From Hyphomicrobiales bacterium (GTDB taxonomy: Bacteria; Pseudomonadota; Alphaproteobacteria; Rhizobiales; Aestuariivirgaceae), in assembly GCA_016185245.1 (NCBI GenBank), contig JACPNZ010000039.1:186001-250000 (forward strand): DNA of 64,000 nt. The letters run 5' to 3'. The notes beneath the pieces were generated by a model. That model saw only the letters and a list, made by a program, of their open reading frames with translations. It was not told the origin of the DNA and made no database searches. Every line of letters starts with the position of its first letter. The stretch's first letter is position 1. The position numbers and the translations under genes were made by a program. Shown one piece after another: positions 9,284 through 17,613 of this stretch.

Positions 9284-10174
9284 TCAGAACTCCACGCCCT
9301 TGCTGCGCGCCGTGATCGCCCAGCGTAGCGCCAATATGCCGAAGGTGGCGTAGATCAGCACGAACGAAAGCGCGGCGCCAAATGGCCAGTCGTTGGCCGA
9401 CTTGAACTGGGTCTCGATAACATTGCCGATCATGATGGCGTTGGCGCCGCCAAGCAGCGCCGGCGTCAGGAAGGCGCCAAGGCTGGGAATGAACACCAGG
9501 ATGACGCCGGAGACTATGCCCGGCATGGTGAGCGGCACGGTGACCGACAGGAGCGTACGGAGCTGCGAGGCGCCGAGATCGAGGCTCGCCTCGAGGTAGG
9601 ATTTGTCGAGGCGTTCGACGGTGGCGTAGAGCGGCAGCACCATGAAGGGCAGATAGACATAGACCAGGCCGGCGATGACCGAGCCGTTGTTGTAGAGGAG
9701 CTCCAGCGGCTGGAAGGGGTGTTGCCCGCCGAACAGCCAGTCGATCCCGTTCCACAGCCAGCCGATCGCCTTGTTGACATAGCCGTTGGTGCGGAACACC
9801 GCCAGCAGCGCATAGGTGCGGATCAGCAGATTGATCCAGAACGGCAGGATGGTGATCAGCAGCAGGATCGGCTTCCAGCGGTCGGGCGCAAAGCAGATGG
9901 CGAAGGCGATCGGATAGGCGAGCAGCAGGCAGATGAGGGTCGAGACCGCGCTCACCCACAGGGATTTCCACATGATCTGCAGATAGACCGGCTCGATCAC
10001 CCGGCCGTAGTTCTGGCCGGTCCAGGTGATGGCGACATCGGTGATGCCGGTCTTCTCGCCGAAGCTGTAAATCCACAGCACACTGAGCGGCACGATGAAG
10101 AACAGGGAAATCCAGAACGTCCCCGGCAGCGACAGAAGCCAGAACACGAAGCGATTGTCACGCCAGCTTTCCAA
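9284..10174 (-). CDS. potH: Putrescine ABC transporter, permease subunit (PotH/PotB type)
   Basis: This 296-residue permease has six predicted membrane helices and the EAA loop LEASLDLGASQLRTLLSVTVP. No ATG fits the N terminus. The best start is TTG at 10174, giving LESWRDNRFVFWLLSLPG, because GAGGA sits about 7 nt upstream. That site lies right after a strong hairpin (10195-10229) separating it from potF. The rare start codon plus the hairpin would make PotH less abundant than the receptor. The C terminus abuts potI with a 2-nt gap. Confidence 0.85.
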   Translation of the reverse strand: MESWRDNRFVFWLLSLPGTFWISLFFIVPLSVLWIYSFGEKTGITDVAITWTGQNYGRVIEPVYLQIMWKSLWVSAVSTLICLLLAYPIAFAICFAPDRWKPILLLITILPFWINLLIRTYALLAVFRTNGYVNKAIGWLWNGIDWLFGGQHPFQPLELLYNNGSVIAGLVYVYLPFMVLPLYATVERLDKSYLEASLDLGASQLRTLLSVTVPLTMPGIVSGVILVFIPSLGAFLTPALLGGANAIMIGNVIETQFKSANDWPFGAALSFVLIYATFGILALRWAITARSKGVEF

Positions 10175-10194
10175 GATGGTTCCTCGTCCCCCCG

Positions 10195-10229
10195 AAACCA
10201 CCCTCTCCCGCGAAGGGAGAGGGTGGTTT
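10195..10229 (-). promoter_or_regulatory. Perfect hairpin between potF and potH
   Basis: A perfect 15-bp inverted repeat (arm AAACCACCCTCTCCC) with a 5-nt loop fills the short potF-potH gap, starting a few bases after the potF stop. There is no U-run, so it is unlikely to be a full terminator. Hairpins just after binding-protein genes are known to protect the upstream mRNA from 3' decay or to attenuate the downstream permeases. The core CTCTCCC-GCGAA-GGGAGAG resembles the palindromes at 36206 and 36415. Confidence 0.7.
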
Positions 10230-10235
10230 GCGCCA

Positions 10236-11315
10236 TCACGCCGCCTGGATGCGCGTCCAGCTGTCCTCGAAAAGCTTCTGCCCGTCCTCGCCGAGATAGA
10301 TCTGGGCCTCGGACTTGACGAGTATCTCTTCCGGCGGGAAAATGCTGGTGTTTTTGTTGTAGCTGTCGTCCAGCAGCTTGCGCGCCGCCAGATTGGCGGT
10401 TGCGTAGTTGATGAACTTGGCGATGTCGGCACCGGCTTGAGCGTCGAGAATGAAGTTCAGGAACTTGTGGGCGTTGTCGGGATGCGGCGCTCCGGCGGCG
10501 ATCGCCATGGTATCCTGCCACACCTGGGTGCCCTCGGTCGGCACCACATAGTCGAGATCGGCGTTCTCGCCCATCACTTGCAGGATATCGCCGTTCCACT
10601 CCTGGGCGATGTCGACCTCGCCCGAAGCCAGCAGGTCCTGGCCGTTGTCGGGAGCGAAGACTTTGAGGTTCTTCTTGTTGGCGATGATCAGGTCCTCGGC
10701 CTGCTTGAGGTCCTTGGGATCGGTCGAGTTCAGCGACTTGCCGAGATATTTGAGGGCAAGACCGATAACGGTGCGGGCATCGCCGAGCAGCGACACGCGG
10801 CCCTTGTACTGGTCGCTGTCGTAGCAGACCTTCCAGCTGTCGGGCACGCCATTGGTCACTTTCTTATTATAGCCGATGCCGAGCGTTCCCCACATGTAGG
10901 GAATAGTGTACTTGCGGCCCTTGTCGAACACGGCGTCAGCAAAGCGCGGGTCGATGTTGGCCATGTTGGGAATCTTCGCTTGGTCGAGCGGCATCAGCAT
11001 GTTGGCGCCGACCAGGCGTTCGATCCAGCTATCCGATGGCACGATCACGTCGTAGCCGGGATTGCCCGACTTGAGCTTGGCGAAGAGTTCGGCGTTATCG
11101 GCGTAGAGATCGAGCTTGGTCTCGATGCCGGTGGCCTTCTGGAAATCCTCGAGCGTGCGTTCGCCGATATAGGTGTCCCAGTTGTAGAAGTTCAGCTTCT
11201 TTTCCTCCTCGGCCAGCGAGAATCGCGGCAGGAAGGTGAGGCCCACGGCGAAGGCGCCGGTGCCTTGCAGCAGGGCGCGGCGGCTGGGCCGGAATTTCGG
11301 ACGGTAGGTCGACAT
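10236..11315 (-). CDS. potF: Putrescine-binding periplasmic protein
   Basis: This is a 359-residue PotD/PotF-type solute receptor. The N terminus reads SRRALLQGTGAFAVGLTF followed by a short polar stretch, a twin-arginine-like export signal rather than a plain Sec signal. The mature protein begins near AEEEKKLNFYNWDTYIGE, the usual start of polyamine receptors (YNW-DTYI). The start is ATG 11315 with GAGGGAG about 8 nt upstream; longer in-frame extension upstream has no ribosome site. It lies 100 bp after spuC and just before the hairpin and potH. Putrescine is inferred from the enzymes in the locus. Confidence 0.87.
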   Translation of the reverse strand: MSTYRPKFRPSRRALLQGTGAFAVGLTFLPRFSLAEEEKKLNFYNWDTYIGERTLEDFQKATGIETKLDLYADNAELFAKLKSGNPGYDVIVPSDSWIERLVGANMLMPLDQAKIPNMANIDPRFADAVFDKGRKYTIPYMWGTLGIGYNKKVTNGVPDSWKVCYDSDQYKGRVSLLGDARTVIGLALKYLGKSLNSTDPKDLKQAEDLIIANKKNLKVFAPDNGQDLLASGEVDIAQEWNGDILQVMGENADLDYVVPTEGTQVWQDTMAIAAGAPHPDNAHKFLNFILDAQAGADIAKFINYATANLAARKLLDDSYNKNTSIFPPEEILVKSEAQIYLGEDGQKLFEDSWTRIQAA

Positions 11316-11415
11316 GGTTTGCTCCCTCGGGTTTTCCGGTGCGCGGCTCTGATGGCCGGCATCGGTTTGTGGCGCCCAGAATGCCACGGCGGGCATTCCA
11401 GGCAAGTCACGTCTG

Positions 11416-12801
11416 TCAGGCCATCTCGGCCTTGACGTCGGCATAGGTGGCATCGAGCGCCAGGCGCGCCAGCCGCACCAGTTCGTCGATCTCCTTGGTG
11501 GAAATGACCAGCGGCGGCGACAGCACCATGCTATCCCAGCAGGCCCGCATGATCAGACCGTTCTTGAAGCAGTGGTCGCGGCATATCGTGCCGACCCGGC
11601 CCGGGTCCTTGAAGCGGCTGCGCTTGGCCTTGTTGCTGGAAAGCTCGATGGCGCCGATCAAACCCACCGAACGGGTCTCGCCGACGATCGGGTGATCGCG
11701 CAAGCTGGCCAGCGCCTTGGCGAAATAGGGCCCGATTTCGCGGGTCTTCTTCACCAGGCTCTCGCTCTCGATGATCTCGATGTTCTTCAGCGCCACGGCA
11801 CAGGCGACCGGATGGCCGGCATAGGTCATGCCGTGATAGAATTCGCCGCCCAATGCAAAGAAGTCCTTGACCAGGTGATCGGCGAAGGCCACCGCCCCGA
11901 TCGGCTGGTAGCCCGACGACAGGCCCTTGGCCATCGGCACGATGTCGGGTTCGAAGCCGAAGGTCTCGAAGCCCCACCAGTTGCCGGTCCGGCCAAAGCC
12001 GCAGATCACCTCGTCGGAGACGATCAGGACGCCGTACTTGCGGCAGATGCGCTGCACCTCCGGCCAGTAGGTCGAGGGCGGGATCAACACGCCGCCGGCC
12101 CCCTGGATCGGCTCGCCGACGAAGGCTGCGACATTCTCCGGCCCCACCTCGAGGATCTTCTTCTCGAGATCGGCGGCGGCATCCAGACCGAAGTCCTCGG
12201 GCGTCTTGTCGCCGCCGAAATCGTACCAATAGGGCTGCTGCACATGGTGGAAGCCCGGGAACTCGGTGCCGACCTGTTCGTGCATGCCCTGCATGCCGCC
12301 GAGATTGGCCGCCACCATGGTCGACCCGTGATAGCCGCGGCGCCGGGCGATGAAATGCTGACGATAGGGCTTGCCCTTGAGCTTCCAGTAGTGGCGGACG
12401 AAACGCACCACCGTGTCGTTGGCTTCCGAGCCCGAGTTGGTGAAGAAGATTTGCTTGAAGCGCTTCGGCATTACCGACGAAATCTTGGCGGCGAGTTCGG
12501 TCGCCGGCACCGTCGTGGTCTTGAAGAAGGTATTGTAATAGGGAAGATCGAGCATCTGCCGGTAGGCGACTTCGGCCAGCTCCTTGCGGCCGTAACCGAC
12601 GTTGACGCACCACAGGCCGGCCATGCCGTCGAGGAGCTTGTTGCCCTTGGCATCCCAGATCCACACGCCATCGGCCTGGGTCATCACCCGCGGACCACCC
12701 TCGGCGTGGAAGGTCTTATGATCCGTAAACGGATGAAAATGATGGGCGATATCGTGCGCTACGACCTCGGCGACGTCGATGTTCTTGGCATGCGCGGTCA
12801 T
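11416..12801 (-). CDS. spuC: Putrescine aminotransferase (class III, PLP)
   Basis: This is a 461-residue class III aminotransferase. The PLP-binding core is seen in TNSGSEANDTVVRFVRHYW, the DEVICGFGRTGNWWG segment and the Schiff-base lysine in MAKGLSSGYQPIGA. It resembles SpuC, which transfers the amino group of putrescine to pyruvate and yields 4-aminobutanal. As first gene of the operon it offers a second putrescine route beside PuuA/PuuB. Start ATG 12801 follows GGAGAA. Related enzymes accept beta-alanine, taurine or other omega-amines, so substrate assignment leans on context. Confidence 0.83.
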   Translation of the reverse strand: MTAHAKNIDVAEVVAHDIAHHFHPFTDHKTFHAEGGPRVMTQADGVWIWDAKGNKLLDGMAGLWCVNVGYGRKELAEVAYRQMLDLPYYNTFFKTTTVPATELAAKISSVMPKRFKQIFFTNSGSEANDTVVRFVRHYWKLKGKPYRQHFIARRRGYHGSTMVAANLGGMQGMHEQVGTEFPGFHHVQQPYWYDFGGDKTPEDFGLDAAADLEKKILEVGPENVAAFVGEPIQGAGGVLIPPSTYWPEVQRICRKYGVLIVSDEVICGFGRTGNWWGFETFGFEPDIVPMAKGLSSGYQPIGAVAFADHLVKDFFALGGEFYHGMTYAGHPVACAVALKNIEIIESESLVKKTREIGPYFAKALASLRDHPIVGETRSVGLIGAIELSSNKAKRSRFKDPGRVGTICRDHCFKNGLIMRACWDSMVLSPPLVISTKEIDELVRLARLALDATYADVKAEMA

Positions 12802-12828
12802 GATGTTCTCCGAACCGGATACGATTGT

Positions 12829-12840
12829 GCAAGGCCTTGC
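12829..12840. promoter_or_regulatory. 12-bp palindrome GCAAGGCCTTGC near spuC start
   Basis: Perfect 12-bp palindrome about 28 bp upstream of the spuC ATG. Half of it is repeated directly afterwards (CAAGGCCTGGG), giving two overlapping AAGGCCT units. The position suits an operator or a 5'-leader hairpin. No known regulator is assigned. Confidence 0.4.
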
Positions 12841-12995
12841 AAGGCCTGGGGAATCTCAAGGACGAGAGGAAGAAACTAGGGCTTGAAGCCGATCCGGGCG
12901 CAATGCAGCATGACCTCGTCATAGGCGGTGCGCGACCAGAGGGGGACGAGAAGTCCGGATGTCGTCATGTGGAAACACATTGGCTCTTCATGCCA

Positions 12996-13011
12996 GCTTT
13001 TGGCCAAAAGC
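12996..13011. promoter_or_regulatory. 16-bp perfect palindrome, candidate operator of the putrescine operon
   Basis: GCTTTTGGCCAAAAGC is a perfect 16-bp dyad about 195 bp upstream of the spuC ATG. Its AT-rich arms and central GGCC look like a dimeric repressor site rather than an RNA terminator. The only gene start it can serve is spuC, since the neighbouring gene ends here. The regulator is not encoded in the window as far as I can see. Confidence 0.45.
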
Positions 13012-13105
13012 GCAAGAAACGCCTGGTCGCAGTGATATTGCTTGCCATGCCTTTCATTACGCAAACATGCCGCATTGCGGTACAAACAGGAAAGCAGAGG
13101 CCTGC

Positions 13106-13636
13106 TCAGTAGCAATTGCCATTGTCGCCGTAGCAATTGGTTCCATTGGGGCAGCACCAGCTCAACAATGGACTGCCGCAGCCGGTGTCGCCGGAACTAC
13201 AGCAAAACGATTCCTGCCGCGCCGGGTTGATAAAGCAGTTCGGCTGGTTCGGCGGACAGGTGCAATTCGGGTCGGAGCAACTGCAACTTTGCGCCATGGC
13301 GTTGACCGGGAATGCGGTCGCGACCGCCGCGAAGACGAACGCCTTGACAAAGAAGAACAGGAAACGGCGGCGCGGCCAGTTCGCGGCGGCGGCTGCCACG
13401 TGGCCGCGGCCTCGCGCTTCGTCCCGTCCCCGATGGAGGGCGCCTTGCGCGGACCGCTTGGCGAAAGCCGCGAGATGGCCGATCCAAAGCAGCGTGAAAC
13501 ATATCGGTACAATCCAAATCAGTGCGGCAATCGGCGGAAAAATCGGAACACGTGAAACGGCAAGCACAACGATCCACGAACCGGCGGCGAAGAGGAAGGA
13601 TGTCCTCATGCATTTTGGGCAGCGACCCAGTTTCAT
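13106..13636 (-). CDS. Membrane protein with cysteine-rich exported C-terminal tail
   Basis: This 176-residue protein has unknown function. The N terminus has a CPKCM motif (Cys6/Cys9), then two hydrophobic segments at about 13-28 and 34-52, and a basic, Ala-rich loop. A third hydrophobic stretch (about 92-108) ends in FPVNAMAQ, which looks like a signal-peptidase site. The last 59 residues hold 12 cysteines, including two CC pairs and CCPNGTNCYGDNGNC, reminiscent of granulin or knottin-like disulfide cores. ATG 13636 is preceded by GGGGGAG. If the topology is right, the tail is periplasmic or released. It may be a fusion of a small CPKC membrane protein and a secreted Cys-rich module. Confidence 0.6.
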   Translation of the reverse strand: MKLGRCPKCMRTSFLFAAGSWIVVLAVSRVPIFPPIAALIWIVPICFTLLWIGHLAAFAKRSAQGALHRGRDEARGRGHVAAAAANWPRRRFLFFFVKAFVFAAVATAFPVNAMAQSCSCSDPNCTCPPNQPNCFINPARQESFCCSSGDTGCGSPLLSWCCPNGTNCYGDNGNCY

Positions 13637-13937
13637 TGCGACTCCCCCCACGGTTGACGGCGCAGGAGAGTAGGGTCCGCTTCACCGCTGGTCAACACGG
13701 CGAGCCGCTATTTCGCTCCGCCGTCGCGCCCAGCAGGTTTTTCTTGCCAGCTCAATGGATCTATCGTCATACTGCAATGCAACATAAGACCGGAGATGGG
13801 CGAAATCTTCAACGAGATGACGGGTGGGGGCAGCGCGGCGCGCGGCTTTCCAGAGCAGCGAGGCGTTCGACATGCGAGCGAATGGCGAAGGATAGCCGGT
13901 TCTTCCCCATTTGCCATTCGTCACTCATCATTCGCCC
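13637..13937. other. Intergenic stretch without a supported gene
   Basis: About 300 bp between the start of the cysteine-rich protein gene and the end of the oppDF gene. Open frames here (up to 80 codons on the minus strand) lack ribosome sites and recognisable motifs. Near 13910-13936 there is a short degenerate CATTCG/CACTCATC-like iteration. It probably contains the promoter of the cysteine-rich gene; I see no clear terminator. Confidence 0.4.
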
Positions 13938-15530
13938 CTACGCTGCGAAGGCTGCCGCCATCAGCCGCCGCGTATAGTCCTCGCGCGGATGGTCCATGAC
14001 CTCGTCGGGCGAGCCCTGCTCCACCAACCGCCCGTCCTTCATCACCAGGATGTGGTCGGCCATGGCGCGGACCACCGCCAGGTCGTGGCTGATGAACAGA
14101 TAGGACAGGTCATTGTGGGCCTGCAGGCCGCGCAGCAATTCGACGATCTGCTTCTGCACCTGGCGATCGAGCGCCGAGGTCGGCTCGTCCAGAACCACCA
14201 CCTTGGGCTTGAGGATGATGGCCCTGGCGATGGCGATGCGCTGGCGCTGACCGCCGGAGAATTCATGCGGGTAGCGGTTGCGGAGTGCGGCATCGAGTTG
14301 CACCTCTTCCAGGGCCTGGGCGGCGCGGGCGTCGCGCTGTCGCGAGGTGATCGAGGGCTCGTGCACCAGGAGACCCTCGGTGACGATGTGGCCGGCGGTC
14401 ATGCGCGGGCTCAGCGAGCCGAAGGGGTCCTGCAGCACGATCTGCAATTGGCGGCGCAGCGGCCGCATGGCATTCCGACCAAGGCCGGCGATGTTGCGAC
14501 CATCGAAAGTGATGGCGCCCTCGCTGGGTATGAGCCGCAGCAGCGCCCGCGCCAGGGTCGACTTACCGGACCCCGACTCGCCGACGATGCCGATGGTCTG
14601 GCCGCGGCGGAGCGTCAGAGACACGCGGTCGACGGCCTTCAGCAGAATGGGCGGGCCGGCAAGAAAGCCGCCGCCGATCTTGAAGGTGACGCGCATGTCG
14701 GTGCCGTCGAGGATCTTTGGCGCATTGGCTGGTGGCGGCGCCTTGCGGCCGGTGGGCTCGGCCTCGAGCAGCGCCTTGGTATAGGGGTGCCGCGGACGGG
14801 CAAAAATGTCGGCCATCTCCCCCTCCTCGACGATCTCGCCACGGCGCATGACGCAAACCCGGCCGGCGATGCGCTTGATGATGTTGAGGTCGTGGGTGAT
14901 GAACACCATGCCCATGCCGAGGCGGCGCTGCAGCCCGGCCATGAGCTCGAGAATTTCCGCCTGGATGGTGACATCGAGGGCGGTCGTCGGTTCGTCGGCG
15001 ATTAAGAGGTCGGGATCGTTGGCCAGCGCCATGGCGATCATCACGCGCTGGCGCTCACCGCCCGAGAGCTCATGCGGATAGGACGCCATGCGCCGCTCCG
15101 GATCGGGGATGCGCACCAATCTGAGCATCTCGATGGCGCGGTCCTTGGCTACGGCAGCACCCACCTTCTGGTGGCGGATGATCGGCTCGACGATCTGGCT
15201 ACCCACGGTGAACAGGGGGTCGAGCGAGGTCATCGGCTCCTGGAAGATCATGGTGATCTTGCGGCCGCGGATGGTGTTGAGCTTGGTCTTGGAGAGGCCG
15301 ATCAGGTTGGTGCCGCGATAGTCGGCAACACCCTCGGCCTCGCCGTTGCCGGCGAGCAGGCCCATGACCGCCATCATCAGCTGGCTCTTGCCCGAGCCCG
15401 ATTCGCCGACGATCGCCAGTGTCTCGCCGGCCTCGACATGGAGGCTGACGCCCTTGACCGCCTCGACCACGCCATCGAGAGTACGGAAGCGCACCTTGAC
15501 ATCCTCGAGCGACAGGATGCGGTCGGCCAT
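13938..15530 (-). CDS. Peptide ABC transporter, fused double ATPase (DppD-DppF type)
   Basis: This 530-residue protein carries two complete ABC ATPase modules in tandem. The first has Walker [10 protein letters not shown], signature [15 protein letters not shown] and Walker [13 protein letters not shown]. The second has [30 protein letters not shown] and [11 protein letters not shown]. It therefore replaces the usual separate OppD and OppF proteins. Start ATG 15530 lies just beyond the oppC stop (1 nt gap), the last gene of the oppABC-DF operon. It energises uptake of oligopeptides or similar solutes. The fusion is common in Rhizobiales. Confidence 0.87.
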   Translation of the reverse strand: MADRILSLEDVKVRFRTLDGVVEAVKGVSLHVEAGETLAIVGESGSGKSQLMMAVMGLLAGNGEAEGVADYRGTNLIGLSKTKLNTIRGRKITMIFQEPMTSLDPLFTVGSQIVEPIIRHQKVGAAVAKDRAIEMLRLVRIPDPERRMASYPHELSGGERQRVMIAMALANDPDLLIADEPTTALDVTIQAEILELMAGLQRRLGMGMVFITHDLNIIKRIAGRVCVMRRGEIVEEGEMADIFARPRHPYTKALLEAEPTGRKAPPPANAPKILDGTDMRVTFKIGGGFLAGPPILLKAVDRVSLTLRRGQTIGIVGESGSGKSTLARALLRLIPSEGAITFDGRNIAGLGRNAMRPLRRQLQIVLQDPFGSLSPRMTAGHIVTEGLLVHEPSITSRQRDARAAQALEEVQLDAALRNRYPHEFSGGQRQRIAIARAIILKPKVVVLDEPTSALDRQVQKQIVELLRGLQAHNDLSYLFISHDLAVVRAMADHILVMKDGRLVEQGSPDEVMDHPREDYTRRLMAAAFAA

Positions 15531-15531
15531 C

Positions 15532-16638
15532 TCAGCGGTCCTTGGGATCGAGGGTATCGCGCAAGCCGTCACCAATGAAGTTGAGCGCGAACAGCGTCGA
15601 GGTGAGGAAGAACGACGGAAAGATCAAGAGCCAAGCCGCGCCTTCCATATTGCGCGAGCCCTGGCTGATCTGCACGCCCCAGCTCGACATCGGTTCCTGC
15701 ACGCCGAGCCCCAGATAGGACAGGAAACTCTCGAGGATGATCACCTGCGGAATGAGCAGCGTCACATAGATGATGATGGGGCCCAGCATGTTGGGCACGA
15801 TGTGGCGCAACAGGACGCCGGTCGAGCCGACGCCCAGGGCCTCCGCCGCCAGGACGAATTCCTGGCGCTTGATGGAGAGGGTTTGCCCGCGCACGATGCG
15901 CGACATGTCGAGCCACAAGACCGCGCCGATCGCTATGAACATCAGCATGAAGTTGCGGCCGAAGAACACCACCAGCATGATGACGAAGAAGGTGAAGGGC
16001 AGCGAATAGAGAATGTCGACGATACGCATCATCACCTCGTCGGTCTTGCCGCCGGCAAAGCCCGAAATAGCGCCATAGAGAACGCCGATCAGCACCGCCA
16101 CCACGCCGGCCAGCAGCCCCACCGCCAGCGACACGCGACCGGCGATCAGCGTGCGGGTCAGGAGATCGCGGCCGCTGGTGTCGGTGCCGAAATAGAAATG
16201 AATGTACTTGACGGCGGTGCTAATCGTCATGGAGAGCCCGTCGTCGGACCGGTTCTCGACCTTGCTGTCCTCGAAGCTGTCGGAGCGATCGAGATAGCGA
16301 GTTACCCGCGGATCGATAGGTTTGGCCGAAGTCACGGTGACGAAGATGCGATCGCCCTTCGCCCCCCACTCCTTGAGGTCGAGATGGGCCCGCTTTGCCA
16401 CCTCCTTGATCTCGGCATCGAGCGACTGGGGCTTGGGATAAGCGGAAAGACTGGGCGGCACCCGCACATAACTCTGGTAGATGGTCGAGAACTGGTGACC
16501 GGTGAGATTGGGTCCAACCAGGCAGAGGGCGACGATCACCGCGAGATAGACGCCGCTCCACACGGCGGCGCGATTGGCCTTAAGTCTCCCCCAGGCATCG
16601 GCCCACAGCGAGCGGCCCTTGCTGACGGCGTCAGTCAT
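15532..16638 (-). CDS. oppC: Peptide ABC transporter, permease (OppC/DppC type)
   Basis: This 368-residue permease has the N-terminal cytoplasmic arm and first helix (about 25-45) of OppC, then an unusually long periplasmic stretch of roughly 110 residues before FGTDTSGRDLLTRTLIAGR. The remaining five helices and the docking loop VLAAEALGVGSTGVLLRHIVPN are typical. Ordinary OppC/DppC proteins are about 300 residues. Start ATG 16638 overlaps the oppB stop by 8 nt, indicating coupled translation. Works with oppB and the fused ATPase. Confidence 0.86.
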   Translation of the reverse strand: MTDAVSKGRSLWADAWGRLKANRAAVWSGVYLAVIVALCLVGPNLTGHQFSTIYQSYVRVPPSLSAYPKPQSLDAEIKEVAKRAHLDLKEWGAKGDRIFVTVTSAKPIDPRVTRYLDRSDSFEDSKVENRSDDGLSMTISTAVKYIHFYFGTDTSGRDLLTRTLIAGRVSLAVGLLAGVVAVLIGVLYGAISGFAGGKTDEVMMRIVDILYSLPFTFFVIMLVVFFGRNFMLMFIAIGAVLWLDMSRIVRGQTLSIKRQEFVLAAEALGVGSTGVLLRHIVPNMLGPIIIYVTLLIPQVIILESFLSYLGLGVQEPMSSWGVQISQGSRNMEGAAWLLIFPSFFLTSTLFALNFIGDGLRDTLDPKDR

Positions 16639-17554
16639 AGCGCACCCGCGGGTCGGCGACGGCATAAAGGAGGTCGACGACGAGGTTGAAGACGATGGTG
16701 AACACGGCGATCATCACCACGGTGCCCATCACCAGCGTATAGTCGCGGTTCAGTGCCGCATCGATGAAGTAGCGGCCCACCCCCGGGATCTGGAAGATGG
16801 TCTCGACGATAATCGAACCGGTGATAAGTCCGGCGGCGGCGGGGCCGGCATAGGAGATGATCGGCAGAAGCGCGCCGCGCATGGCATGGCGGACCACCAC
16901 CGCATAATCGGAGAGGCCCAACGAACGGGCGGTGTTGATGTGATCGGAATGCAGCGACTCGATCATCGAGCCGCGCATCAGGCGGGCCACGGTGGCGAGC
17001 TGCGGCAGCGATAGGGTGATCACCGGGCCGACCTTGTTGAGAAACGCCCCGTCGTTCCAGCCGCCGATCGGCAGCATGTGCCAGGTCAGGCCGAACAGCA
17101 GCTGGATAATCGGCGCGATGACGAAGGTCGGTATGGTGGACCCCGCCGTGGCGGTGGCGACCACCACATAATCGAGTACGCGGTTCTGGCGGAGCGCTGC
17201 AATGACTCCGAGCGCCGACCCGACCACCAGCGACAAGGCGAGTGCGGCGGCGCCGATCTGGGCCGATACCCATAGACCGACGCGGAACAGTTCCGCCACC
17301 GAGAAATTGAGCAGGATGTAACTCGGTCCCAGATCGCCATGGATGAGGTTATTGAGGTACCGCAGGTACTGCATCCACACCGGCTCGTCGAGATGGAAGA
17401 CCCGCTCGATATTGGCCTTGATCTCGGGCGGGATGCCCTTTTCCATGTTGAACGGGCCGCCCGGCGCCACATGCATCAGGAAAAACGAGATGGTGACGAT
17501 CAGGAAGAGCGTCGGAATGGCGGTGAGCAACCGCCGAATGACATAACGCAGCAT
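16631..17554 (-). CDS. oppB: Peptide ABC transporter, permease (OppB/DppB type)
   Basis: This 307-residue inner-membrane permease has the usual N terminus MLRYVIRRLLTAIPTLFLIV and six helices. Its docking loop HINTARSLGLSDYAVVVRHA contacts the ATPase, and the C-terminal PGVGRYFIDAALNRDYTLVMG is a hallmark of OppB/DppB. The start is ATG 17554, 59 bp after the oppA stop. Open frame continues upstream only as a shadow of oppA. Its 3' end overlaps oppC by 8 nt. Confidence 0.88.
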   Translation of the reverse strand: MLRYVIRRLLTAIPTLFLIVTISFFLMHVAPGGPFNMEKGIPPEIKANIERVFHLDEPVWMQYLRYLNNLIHGDLGPSYILLNFSVAELFRVGLWVSAQIGAAALALSLVVGSALGVIAALRQNRVLDYVVVATATAGSTIPTFVIAPIIQLLFGLTWHMLPIGGWNDGAFLNKVGPVITLSLPQLATVARLMRGSMIESLHSDHINTARSLGLSDYAVVVRHAMRGALLPIISYAGPAAAGLITGSIIVETIFQIPGVGRYFIDAALNRDYTLVMGTVVMIAVFTIVFNLVVDLLYAVADPRVRYD

Positions 17555-17570
17555 GGTGATGCCGATGCGA

Positions 17571-17601
17571 GGACCATCCGGCGGCGAGCGCCGGACGGTC
17601 C
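17571..17601 (-). promoter_or_regulatory. Hairpin between oppA and oppB
   Basis: A 13-bp inverted repeat with one mismatch and a 5-nt GCGAG loop (arm GGACCATCCGGCG) fills most of the 59-bp oppA-oppB gap. There is no T-run, so partial termination or mRNA protection after the receptor gene is more likely than full termination. Same position and logic as the potF-potH hairpin, but unrelated sequence. Confidence 0.65.
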
Positions 17602-17613
17602 TCCGATCCGCGA

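Larger units (their letters stand above)
12802..13105. other. Control region upstream of spuC-pot operon
   Basis: About 300 bp without a supported gene, between the spuC start and the 3' end of the cysteine-rich protein gene; both are on the minus strand. It holds two perfect palindromes, listed separately, and presumably the operon promoter. I could not pick a confident -35/-10 pair. Base composition is less GC-rich than in neighbouring genes, as expected of a promoter region. Confidence 0.5.

Noticed and set aside
9282-10076. Upstream extension of the potI reading frame to 547 codons
   Set aside because: The extra part overlaps potH out of frame and has no transporter features; ATG 9281 after the potH stop is the real start.
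12876-13157. 93-codon minus-strand open frame upstream of spuC
   Set aside because: Overlaps the end of the cysteine-rich gene, has no ribosome site, and passes through the palindrome.
13682-13924. 80-codon minus-strand open frame before the cysteine-rich gene
   Set aside because: No ribosome site, no recognisable motif and codon use unlike neighbours.
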